Shown in pieces: positions 56,830 through 64,000 of a DNA stretch of 64,000 nt. The stretch's first letter is position 1, and every line of letters starts with the position of its first letter. The position numbers were made by a program, and so were the translations under genes. The notes beneath the pieces are model-generated. The model was not told the origin of the DNA. It worked only from the letters and a program-made list of their open reading frames with translations, and ran no database searches. Origin of the DNA: JAWKZG01 sp041396125. Its GTDB lineage: Bacteria; Pseudomonadota; Gammaproteobacteria; Competibacterales; Competibacteraceae. The stretch is taken from contig JAWKZG010000001.1 in assembly GCA_041396125.1 (NCBI GenBank), forward strand, positions 558,001 through 622,000, in the 5' to 3' direction.

Positions 56830-58194
56830 TCAGACAATCCGGGGCGGGCCAGTCTGGGGCAGTGTTATCGTAAAACGACTGCCTTCACCCGGTGTACTGT
56901 GTACAGCAATCTTTCCCCCATGCAGTTTAACCAGTTTGTCGACCAGTACCAAACCAAGGCCGGCTCCGCCATGTTCGCGTCGCAGACCGGTGCGCAATTG
57001 TACAAACGGCTGGAACAGACGCTCCCGCTCTTGCTCGGCAATGCCGATGCCATTATCCCAGACGGTAAAGGCCATTGTTGCGGTGGCCGGATCAGTGTTG
57101 CACTCCAAGCCGATATAGCCGCTTGCGAGAGTGAATTTGACCGCGTTATTGAGCAGCTTGTGCAGAATTTGCCGGAGCGCCCGTTCGTCGGCTGTGATGG
57201 ATTCTACCGCAGGGTCGATTTGCACACTAACCATCTGCTGCTTTTGGGCGGCCATGGGTTGAATGAGGCGCAGGCTGGCCTGGCAGATGGCAGCGATATT
57301 GACGTCCGTCAGCTCAAGCTGCATGGTGCCACTTTCCAGCTGGGCGACGTCCAGAATGTCGTTGATCAATGACAGTAACTGTTTGCCACTGTCATAGATA
57401 ATGCCAATATAACGTTGCTGCTCCTTTGCCAGAGGTTCTGTCAGATCACTGAGCAAAACTTCCGCAAAGCCCATAATCGCGTTCAGGGGCGTGCGCAATT
57501 CATGGCTCATCGTGGTCAGAAATTCATCTTTGGCACGAGCTGCTGCGAGCAGATTGATATTGGCCTCATGCAATGCTGCCGTGCGTTCGGCGATACGTTG
57601 CGAGAGCAGACTGCGCTCCTGCTCCAGCTCTGCTTCAATACGTTTACGCTGCTGGATTTCCTGCCGCAGTAATGCGTTTGTCTCGGACAGGTCACGGGTG
57701 CGCTCGGCAACCCGGTGTTCCAGCTCTTGATAAGCGCGTTTGCGCTCGGTGACGTCGATGACGGCAACCTGCACGGCACTTTCCCCAGCCCAGTCAACCA
57801 GACTGGCCTGATTTTGCAGGGTGATAACAGTGCCATCCTGGCGCACAACGTCGTATTCATAGCTTGGAAGATGTATACCTTGCAGGCGCGACTGCAGGTT
57901 TTTCTGCAGTCGTTCGAGTTCATAGGGCGCTATAAAAGCACGCGGCGAGCATAGCGCCAGAACGGCCTCAGGTGAATCATAGCCGAGCATATCAGCCAGC
58001 GCCTGATTGGCGAACAGCAGCTGCCAGTCACGGTGTACGAAAACACCCTGCAGAGAGCTTTCCACCAGATTCCGAAAGCGCTGCTCGCTGGTGTGCAGGT
58101 CACGCTTAAGCCGTTCACGGTGCAAAACCTCATTGTGCAAACGCGTTTGCATATCTGATGGCGGTGAATCGTCGCGATCACTTGATTTAGTCAT
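56830..58194 (-). CDS. PAS-domain cytosolic sensor histidine kinase
   Basis: 454-residue kinase without transmembrane helices: N-terminal coiled segment, PAS domain (about 36-160, ending with DVTERKRAYQELEHRVAERT), coiled coil, HisKA with MSHELRTPLNAIMG, and ATPase domain (LNNAVKFT, DNGIGIA, HGGAGLGL). No receiver domain. It converges with potC. The ligand of the PAS domain is unknown and no partner response regulator is adjacent. Confidence 0.9.
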   Translation of the reverse strand: MTKSSDRDDSPPSDMQTRLHNEVLHRERLKRDLHTSEQRFRNLVESSLQGVFVHRDWQLLFANQALADMLGYDSPEAVLALCSPRAFIAPYELERLQKNLQSRLQGIHLPSYEYDVVRQDGTVITLQNQASLVDWAGESAVQVAVIDVTERKRAYQELEHRVAERTRDLSETNALLRQEIQQRKRIEAELEQERSLLSQRIAERTAALHEANINLLAAARAKDEFLTTMSHELRTPLNAIMGFAEVLLSDLTEPLAKEQQRYIGIIYDSGKQLLSLINDILDVAQLESGTMQLELTDVNIAAICQASLRLIQPMAAQKQQMVSVQIDPAVESITADERALRQILHKLLNNAVKFTLASGYIGLECNTDPATATMAFTVWDNGIGIAEQERERLFQPFVQLRTGLRREHGGAGLGLVLVDKLVKLHGGKIAVHSTPGEGSRFTITLPQTGPPRIV

Positions 58195-58369
58195 TACTTT
58201 ATAATGTTTTTATGTTTTTTGATCGGCGCGGATAATTCACGCAGACCCTGTGGAGGCGAATCGCTGCCGTCGGCAGTATAAAAAACGCTGATAAGACCAT
58301 AAGTATAGTGTATATGGCGCTATGCTACCCTTAATGTAGAACCAATCAGTGGCGGGCAGGAGGAGTGTT

Positions 58370-59059
58370 ATGACTGAGTTTTCTACGATAAAAGCCTGCG
58401 TTTTTGACGCTTATGGCACGTTGTTTGATGTGCACTCGGCGGTTGGCCGGCACCGGTCAAGGCTGGGTGAAAACGCCGATCAGGTATCAGCGCTATGGCG
58501 TACCAAGCAGCTAATACACCTGGCTGCGGTCTTTGATGCAGCGGCATGCCGATTTCTGGCAAGTGACGGCGGATGCGCTGGATTATGCTATGGATACCTT
58601 CAATATAGCGGATCCGGGCCTGCGTGATGATCTGCTCCAAGCCTATCTGCGGCTGGATTGTTATCCGGAAGTAAGGCAGGTTCTGGGCGTTTTGAAACAG
58701 GCCGGCCTGCGTCTGGCGATTCTTTCCAATGGCAGTCCGCCGATGCTGGAAGCCGGTGCTGCCAGCGCCGGGATCGATCAGTTGCTGGATGCCAATTTGT
58801 CAGTAGAGTCGGTCGGGATATTCAAGCCTGATCCGCGGGTTTATCAACTGGCAGTTGATCAGCTGGGGTGGCAGCGGAACAGATCAGCTTTCAGTCATCC
58901 AATGCCTGGGATGCTGCCGGTGCTGCCAGCTTTGGTTTTCAGGTAGCCTGGATCAATCGCTTTTCCCAGCGCCGTGAGCGCTTGCCGGCTGTGCCGCATG
59001 CAGAACTGCAAAGTCTGGCTGAATTACCGGCCTTATTAGGGCTGGAGCCGCAGACATGA
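58370..59059 (+). pseudogene. Type II (S)-2-haloacid dehalogenase, frameshifted twice
   Basis: HAD-superfamily dehalogenase, about 230 residues if repaired. GGAGGAG precedes ATG 58370. Motifs: nucleophile Asp in VFDAYGTLFDVHS, LSNGSPPMLEA, FKPDPRVYQL and SSNAWDAAGAASFGF, all diagnostic of haloacid dehalogenase type II. Breaks: near 58513 (CAGCTAATACACC where CAGCTGGAATACACC is expected, two G lost) and near 58867 (one G lost in GGGG). The last codons overlap the next gene by 4 nt. It would hydrolyse 2-haloacids to 2-hydroxyacids if functional. Confidence 0.85.
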
Positions 59060-59442
59060 GCGCTGTCACCCCACATACCACGCAGCATACAGCTTTAGGG
59101 CCGCTGGACCCGCGCCTGGTTGAGGTGGCCGAGCTGCCCTGGATTGAAACCAAATATCCTGGTATCAGAATGAAAATTCTGCTGGAGGATAAAGCAACAG
59201 GCTTGATGACCGCGTTATTTGATTGGGCACCTGGTGCGCGTTTGCCGCTGCACGAGCATGTCGATATCGAACAGTCTTTTGTGCTGGAAGGCAGCTTCGA
59301 AGATGAAGCGGGCGTGGTGAGTGCCGGTAATTTTGTCTGGCGACCCGCTGGCAGTCGACACGAGGCCTGGTCGCAGGATGGGGCGTTATTACTGGCGTTT
59401 TTCCTGAGTCCGAACAGGTTTTTTGATGCGGACAGCGGTTGA
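59056..59442 (+). CDS. Cupin-domain protein (ChrR-like)
   Basis: 128-residue single cupin. The metal-binding motif 1 is LPLHEHVDIEQSFVLEGSFED, and the second motif region reads WRPAGSRHEAWSQDG, giving three histidines and a glutamate. Its ATG overlaps the dehalogenase stop (ATGA), so they are cotranscribed. Anti-sigma/ChrR-type or dioxygenase-like function cannot be distinguished. It converges on gpsA with a 4-bp gap. Confidence 0.85.
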   Translation: MSAVTPHTTQHTALGPLDPRLVEVAELPWIETKYPGIRMKILLEDKATGLMTALFDWAPGARLPLHEHVDIEQSFVLEGSFEDEAGVVSAGNFVWRPAGSRHEAWSQDGALLLAFFLSPNRFFDADSG

Positions 59443-59446
59443 CGGT

Positions 59447-60463
59447 TTAACGGTATTCCAGGTTCGGAGGGCGCGACAATAAATTTTCTACCGCCTGGCG
59501 CGGTGGCAAGTCATGGTGTAAGACCAGTTCAACCTGCTCACAAATCGGCAGCTTAACCTTGTAATGGCGCGCCAGGCGCATAATCTCATGCACCGTGTTA
59601 GCACCTTCCACAACTTGCCCAATGCCGGTTTTGGCTTGTGCCGGCGACTGACCCTGGCCAATCGCCAGTCCGAAGCGACGGTTGCGCGACTGGTTATCCG
59701 TGCAGGTCAGCATCAAATCGCCCAGCCCGGTCAGACCCATGAAGGTTTCGCGTTTGCCGCCTGCCGCATCGCCCAGTCGCACCAGTTCGGCCAGGCCGCG
59801 GGTGATCAGCGCTGCGCGGGCATTGGCACCAAAGCCCAGACCATCAGAAATCCCGGCTGCAATAGCCAGTACGTTCTTGATCGCCCCGCCCAGCTCGACC
59901 CCGACAACATCATCGCTGATATATGTCAGCATGCCCTGGCCATGCAGCAGATGGGCAACCTGATGAGCATATTCCTGATCCGGGCTGGCGATGGTCAAAG
60001 CGGTGGGCAGTCCAGCCGCGACTTCACGCGCGAAACTGGGTCCGGAAATAACCGCATAGTGGCGCGCATGCCCGCCTGCTGACAATAGCGTGCTGCGGAC
60101 CAGCTGATGCAGAAAGCGTCCGCTGCCGTGTTCCAACCCTTTGGTAGCCCAGCAGAAACCAGTCTCGGGCCGCAGATGCGGTCGTAGCGCGAGCAAGGTG
60201 TCACCAAAGGATGAACTGGGTACCACAACCAGTACATAATCGGCCCCGGCGCTGACAGCAGCGAGATCGTCCTGCACCTGCAGATTATCGGGAAACGGTG
60301 CATCTGGCAGATAGCGTGTATTGCACCGGTCTGTTTGCAATTGGGCTATGTGAGCGGGGTTATGGCCCCATAAGCGTACCTGCTGACCAGTGCGCGCAAG
60401 CTGCAGTGCCAGCGCTGTGCCCCAGGAACCGGCACCCAGTACCGCAACAGTATTGCTAGCCAT
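59447..60463 (-). CDS. gpsA: NAD(P)-dependent glycerol-3-phosphate dehydrogenase
   Basis: 338-residue enzyme that supplies sn-glycerol-3-phosphate for phospholipid synthesis. The nucleotide motif is VAVLGAGSWGTALALQ, the catalytic Lys region is GAIKNVLAIAAGISDGLGFG, and ATKGLE is intact. ATG 60463 (MASNTVAV) is chosen over an upstream start. It is last in the rhodanese, grxC, secB, gpsA order, with 120 bp after secB. Confidence 0.95.
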   Translation of the reverse strand: MASNTVAVLGAGSWGTALALQLARTGQQVRLWGHNPAHIAQLQTDRCNTRYLPDAPFPDNLQVQDDLAAVSAGADYVLVVVPSSSFGDTLLALRPHLRPETGFCWATKGLEHGSGRFLHQLVRSTLLSAGGHARHYAVISGPSFAREVAAGLPTALTIASPDQEYAHQVAHLLHGQGMLTYISDDVVGVELGGAIKNVLAIAAGISDGLGFGANARAALITRGLAELVRLGDAAGGKRETFMGLTGLGDLMLTCTDNQSRNRRFGLAIGQGQSPAQAKTGIGQVVEGANTVHEIMRLARHYKVKLPICEQVELVLHHDLPPRQAVENLLSRPPNLEYR

Positions 60464-60583
60464 ATGCCGGTATCCCGAATCTGCTACCACAAAACACAAT
60501 AGTTAATGCCATGCGGATAGCGCTGTCTGCTTGCCCGAAAGCATCAGAACGTACTCCGGGGGGCCAGTATCAGAGTTGAATTA

Positions 60584-61075
60584 TTAATGTGCTGTTGCGC
60601 TTTGTTTTTCCTGCGTTGCCTGACTGCGCTGCATGTACAAGGCATCGAAATTAACTGGTGCAAGCTGCAGCGGCGGGAAGCCGGCCTTGAGAAGCAGACC
60701 ATCGATAGCTTCACGGGCGTAGGGGAACAGGATGTTGGGGCAGTAAGCGCCCAGCATGGGACCGCGTTGGGGCTCAGGAAAATTCAGCACGGTAAAGATA
60801 CCGGCCTGCTGCACTTCCACTAGAAAAGCAGTTTTATCGTCCTGGGTAGCTGTCACGGTAATAACGATAACAACCTCGTGCACAGCATCATCGAGCGGGT
60901 TCGAATCGACCCGCACCTGCACATCGATACGGGGTTTCCAGGATTGCTGTTGCTGAAAAATAGCCGGTGAATTCGGCGTTTCCAGGGAGACATCCTTGAT
61001 ATAGATTTTCTGAATCTGGAACCGTTGTTGCGGTTCCTGTTGGGCGCCGTCGGCGGCGCTGCTTGGATCACTCAT
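60584..61075 (-). CDS. secB: Protein-export chaperone SecB
   Basis: 163-residue SecB. Core segments FQIQKIYIKDVSLETPNSPAIF, VEVQQAGIF and LGAYCPNILFPYAREAI are intact. SecB keeps preproteins unfolded and delivers them to SecA. It lies 33 nt after grxC. Confidence 0.96.
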   Translation of the reverse strand: MSDPSSAADGAQQEPQQRFQIQKIYIKDVSLETPNSPAIFQQQQSWKPRIDVQVRVDSNPLDDAVHEVVIVITVTATQDDKTAFLVEVQQAGIFTVLNFPEPQRGPMLGAYCPNILFPYAREAIDGLLLKAGFPPLQLAPVNFDALYMQRSQATQEKQSATAH

Positions 61076-61108
61076 GAGGTTACTCTCTGCTCATCATTAG
61101 GTAGGTAA

Positions 61109-61387
61109 TCAGTCGACGCTGCCAGCTGCCAGTAAGGGGTCGAGCTTGCCTGCCCGGTCCAGCGCTGACAAGTCATCAAAACCGCCGATGGACTGATTGT
61201 TAATAAAAATTTGTGGCACGGTATGACGCTGGCTGCGGGCGCGCATTTCTTCGCGCTTGCTGGAGTCCCGACTGACATCATACAGAGTGTATTTGACGCC
61301 TTTGCCATCGAGCAAGGCACGGGCCCAATGGCAATAGGGGCAAAACGGTGAGGCGTAGACCTCTACATGTGCTTCAGATGCGGCCAT
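61109..61387 (-). CDS. grxC: Glutaredoxin 3
   Basis: 92-residue glutaredoxin with active site CPYC (C16, C19), the cis-proline TVPQIF and the glutathione-binding GGFDDL. It lies between the rhodanese gene (6 nt) and secB. Confidence 0.95.
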   Translation of the reverse strand: MAASEAHVEVYASPFCPYCHWARALLDGKGVKYTLYDVSRDSSKREEMRARSQRHTVPQIFINNQSIGGFDDLSALDRAGKLDPLLAAGSVD

Positions 61388-61393
61388 AGCTGC

Positions 61394-61825
61394 TTACTTC
61401 TTGCTTTTGCTGAGGGGCAGATTGGCGCTTTGCCAGGCTGTGAGGCCACCTTGCAAAGTATGCACTGAAGTAAACCCTTCTTTTTTCAGTCGGGCACCAG
61501 CGCTGCTGGCGCGGGTGTCGGTACGGCAGTAAAGAATAACGGGTTTTTCTTTGAACTTATTCAGTTCTTTCAAGCGTTGCCCGAGTTCACTCATAGGTAC
61601 GTGCCGGGCATCCGGCAGATGGCCAGTTTTGAATTCGGCGGCGTCACGCACATCAATAACAACCGCGTCCTGGTGATTAATAAGCTGCAGCGCTTGCATT
61701 GGATTCAAGGCTGTGATGCCGCGAATCTTGCGTAGCATTTCGCCGCCGATCAACATCCCCAGAATAACAAACAAGGCTACAAACAAGTACCAATGCCGGA
61801 AGGCAAAGTCGATGAATTCCGCCAT
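61394..61825 (-). CDS. Membrane-anchored rhodanese-like protein (YibN-type)
   Basis: 143-residue protein with one N-terminal helix (about 11-28) and a rhodanese domain. The active Cys is C100 in ILYCRTDTRAS. It is probably a sulfurtransferase or a thiol redox helper linked to GrxC; the cytosolic side is likely. It opens the conserved rhodanese-grxC-secB-gpsA unit. Confidence 0.93.
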   Translation of the reverse strand: MAEFIDFAFRHWYLFVALFVILGMLIGGEMLRKIRGITALNPMQALQLINHQDAVVIDVRDAAEFKTGHLPDARHVPMSELGQRLKELNKFKEKPVILYCRTDTRASSAGARLKKEGFTSVHTLQGGLTAWQSANLPLSKSKK

Positions 61826-61931
61826 AAATCCTCAGTTCAGATAAATAGTGCTATAGCCTGATAATGACGCTATAAGCTAGTTTCAAAACCGGCGAATCAT
61901 AGCATGAACTGGGCTGTTATGCTGCTCGATG

Positions 61932-62267
61932 TTATTCCGGTTCCCGCAGTTCCACAAAGCGGGGATTGACACTGATCCAACCCGTTATTTCTTCACCGCG
62001 CGGACCGATGATGATCTCGACCCAACGTCCTTGTTGCGAGGCTTCCATGGTACAGCCCGCCAGTCTTATCGGGGTACCGCGAGGGAGGGTGACAATAATG
62101 CTGTCCTGGGTGCTGGGGCCGGCACGCATATTCAGGCCTTCAGCCAGGGTTTCACCTTCAACGCAGGCTGGACCGGTCGACTCCGGTGGTGTGGGGGGAG
62201 GTGTCGCGCAGGCGGTGAGTAAGGCAATGCCAATGGGGAGGCTGGTAATGTTCCTTGCAACTTTCAT
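61932..62267 (-). CDS. Small SH3-domain lipoprotein
   Basis: 111-residue lipoprotein with lipobox LLTAC (Cys20), a Pro-rich linker (PPPTPPESTG) and a bacterial SH3-like domain (GLNMRAGPSTQDSIIVTLPRGTPIRLAGC, then RWVEIIIGP and GWISVNPRFVEL). Cysteines in the domain may form a disulfide. It likely sits on the outer membrane facing the periplasm. No partner is evident. Confidence 0.85.
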   Translation of the reverse strand: MKVARNITSLPIGIALLTACATPPPTPPESTGPACVEGETLAEGLNMRAGPSTQDSIIVTLPRGTPIRLAGCTMEASQQGRWVEIIIGPRGEEITGWISVNPRFVELREPE

Positions 62268-62664
62268 AAGGTCTTCACTATGTCTAAGGTTCTAAGACTA
62301 TATCGCCAATTTACAGGCCAGGTTTACTGTATTTCTTAGCCGGATTAGACGCAACGTCGCGTGATAATAACAGGTCTGGATAGCAGGCGAAGATAATGAC
62401 TCTGCTATTCAGCCCAGGCCAGACGTCCCGTACAGGTTAAATTATGGTCAAGAAACAGCGCCTTCTTGCAATGAATCTGTCCACGCGGTTCAATGCCTTA
62501 TTTTATATCGTAACGCCGCCTTTCCCCGACGCCAGACAACAGTCGCGGGTATAAGCGAAAAGAAATCCATGCCTGGTCGCGGCGCGGTCTGGCAATCTGA
62601 TCCAGACTTGGCACAGGTGCTGAGCATTGCCGGGGAGGGGATCGGTGCTAAAGGAGCATGAAAC
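62268..62664. other. Intergenic region without supportable gene
   Basis: About 400 bp between two divergent genes. It should contain both promoters. I see no RNA gene, strong terminator or convincing small gene. AAAGGAG at 62648-62654 is the ribosome site for the FAH gene. Confidence 0.5.
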
Positions 62665-63702
62665 ATGAAATTTGCAACACTCAAAGATGGTACTCGAGAC
62701 GGGGCGCTGGTAGTGGTCTCGCGCGACCTGAAATACTGCGTGGCGGCACCGGCCATTGCGCCCACTTTACAGGCCGCCCTGGACGACTGGCACCGGCTGG
62801 AACCGCGCTTGCAGGAAATCTACCGGATGCTGAATAATGGCGAACTCGGCAATGCCAGCCGGTTCGACACGCTGAATCCTGCATCGCCGCTGCCACGAGC
62901 GTTTCAATGGGCCGATGGCAGTGCCTATGTCAATCATGTTGAGTTGGTGCGCCGGGCCCGGGGAGCGGAATTGCCGCCGTCGTTTTGGACGGATCCACTG
63001 ATGTACCAGGGTGGTTCCGATGGTTTTATCGGTCCCAATGATGACATTCTGGTGACATCGGAAGACTATGGCATTGATCTGGAAGCTGAAGTTGCGGTAA
63101 TCACTGATGATGTCCCGATGGCGATAAGCGCTGCAGAGGCCGGGCAGTATGTCCGCTTGTTGATGCTGGTGAATGATGTATCTCTGCGTAATTTGATCCC
63201 GGCTGAACTGACTAAGGGCTTTGGCTTTTTCCACGGTAAGCCGGCTACCGCATTTTCACCGGTCGCAGTCACGCCAGACGAATTAGGCCAGGCCTGGGAC
63301 GGTGAAAAACTGCATCTGCCCTTGCGAGTAGATGTCAATGAGCAACCGTTCGGGCGCGCCGACGCTGGTCAGGACATGACGTTCAGTTTTCCGCAACTGA
63401 TTGCCCACGCGGCCAAAACCCGTCACCTGGGCGCTGGCACGATCATCGGTTCCGGCACCGTATCGAACAAAGACCCCGATGGCAGTCCCGGCCGACCTGT
63501 GGCAGAGGGTGGCAGGGGCTATTCGTGTGTGGCTGAGCTGCGGATGATCGAAAAGATTAACAGCGGTGAAGTCAGAACACCCTTTCTGCATTTTGGTGAT
63601 CGGGTGCGGATCGACATGCTCGATAATAACGGGGCATCTGTTTTCGGTGCCATTGAGCAAACAGTAGTGCGCTATATGCCGCCACAAGCAGAGAATGACT
63701 GA
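62665..63702 (+). CDS. Fumarylacetoacetate hydrolase-family protein
   Basis: 345-residue FAH-family hydrolase with an N-terminal FAH_N_2-like domain (MKFATLKDGTRDGALVVVSR) and the catalytic domain: metal-binding region YGIDLEAEVAVITDD, VNDVSLRN, and IIGSGTVSNKDPDGS. AAAGGAG lies about 10 nt before the ATG. It probably cleaves fumarylacetoacetate in tyrosine/homogentisate breakdown, but no other enzyme of the pathway is adjacent. The indolepyruvate oxidoreductase at 6.7-10.2 kb is a distant link to aromatic amino acids. Confidence 0.88.
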   Translation: MKFATLKDGTRDGALVVVSRDLKYCVAAPAIAPTLQAALDDWHRLEPRLQEIYRMLNNGELGNASRFDTLNPASPLPRAFQWADGSAYVNHVELVRRARGAELPPSFWTDPLMYQGGSDGFIGPNDDILVTSEDYGIDLEAEVAVITDDVPMAISAAEAGQYVRLLMLVNDVSLRNLIPAELTKGFGFFHGKPATAFSPVAVTPDELGQAWDGEKLHLPLRVDVNEQPFGRADAGQDMTFSFPQLIAHAAKTRHLGAGTIIGSGTVSNKDPDGSPGRPVAEGGRGYSCVAELRMIEKINSGEVRTPFLHFGDRVRIDMLDNNGASVFGAIEQTVVRYMPPQAEND

Positions 63703-63745
63703 TTTTATTACGATTTCTATTTTCTTTTTATCTGGACGCTTAAGC

Positions 63746-64000
63746 ATGCATACTAACGAGCTTGGTCAACCAATTGGTTTTCCGGTGGCGGACTGGACTC
63801 CGCGACCCCGGCCCCCGCGAGCAGCACTACAGGGCCACTATTGCCGCATTGAACCGCTGGATGCTGCCCGTCATAGCGCCGCTTTATTCGCTGCCAATAG
63901 TGTTGATCGCGAAGGCCGTAACTGGACTTATTTGCCCTATGGGCCGTTCGCAACACTGACGGATTACCGCAATTGGGTGCAAGACAGTGCTAAAGCCGAT
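63746..64000 (+). CDS. GNAT-family N-acetyltransferase, 3' end outside window
   Basis: 85 codons from ATG 63746 to the window edge. The segment LQGHYCRIEPLDAARHSAAL, followed by NWTYLPYGPFATLTDYRNWV, is typical of the N-terminal part of RimJ/RimL-like acetyltransferases. The acetyl-CoA site is beyond the window. It follows the FAH gene by 43 bp in the same direction. Confidence 0.8.
   Translation, partial: MHTNELGQPIGFPVADWTPRPRPPRAALQGHYCRIEPLDAARHSAALFAANSVDREGRNWTYLPYGPFATLTDYRNWVQDSAKAD

Overview
The window reads as a chromosomal segment of a Gammaproteobacterium. The rhodanese-grxC-secB-gpsA run at 59.4-61.8 kb is a classic gammaproteobacterial neighbourhood. Two TAXI-type TRAP solute-binding proteins, a multi-subunit Mrp-like cation/proton antiporter and a sucrose-synthesis cluster suggest a marine or salt-tolerant heterotroph. 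The habitat is inference. I see no tRNA, rRNA, CRISPR array, transposase or integrase.

Layout. 0-3.5 kb: TRAP large permease (its 5' end lies outside), a 40-residue membrane peptide and an IlvD/EDD-family sugar-acid dehydratase. 3.5-6.1 kb: the AmmeMemoRadiSam trio (AMMECR1-like, MEMO-like and a divergent radical SAM enzyme). 6.1-10.2 kb: broken ialB-like gene and broken fused indolepyruvate ferredoxin oxidoreductase. 10.4-15.7 kb: orphan TAXI protein, then a TAXI SBP / fused TRAP permease / UspA operon with an internal terminator. 15.9-23.4 kb: ten-gene Mrp-like antiporter operon with three large proton-channel-type subunits. 23.7-29.9 kb: an unknown protein, a flavin reductase and an Opp/Dpp-type ABC importer. 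30-32.9 kb: decayed zone with an oxidoreductase remnant, a HAMP receptor gene and a DUF4388-like gene, each carrying lesions. 33-39.7 kb: trxB; sucrose-phosphate synthase, phosphatase and amylosucrase; a 56-residue acidic protein. 39.8-43.4 kb: an ATC-hydrolase-family protein, an Ppx/GppA phosphatase and an LctP permease. 43.6-48.2 kb: TPP riboswitch followed by thiBPQ and a probable thiamine kinase. 48.2-56.8 kb: polyamine locus with a transporter SBP, an NspS-like second SBP, a hybrid histidine kinase, an esterase and PotABC. 56.8-64 kb: PAS histidine kinase, broken haloacid dehalogenase, cupin, gpsA/secB/grxC/rhodanese, SH3 lipoprotein, FAH hydrolase and the start of a GNAT acetyltransferase.

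The most interesting unit is the polyamine locus. A PotD-like periplasmic protein sits 12 bp upstream of a membrane hybrid histidine kinase, inside a polyamine-importer cluster. This resembles the logic of Vibrio NspS/MbaA, but the output is phosphorelay rather than cyclic-di-GMP.

A second result is technical but important. Eight genes are broken, and nearly every frameshift is explained by a one-base change in a short homopolymer, with both halves still conserved. That is the signature of indel-prone sequencing or assembly. Genuine decay is a serious alternative only around 30-32.6 kb. Gene breaks here should not be read as biology without resequencing.
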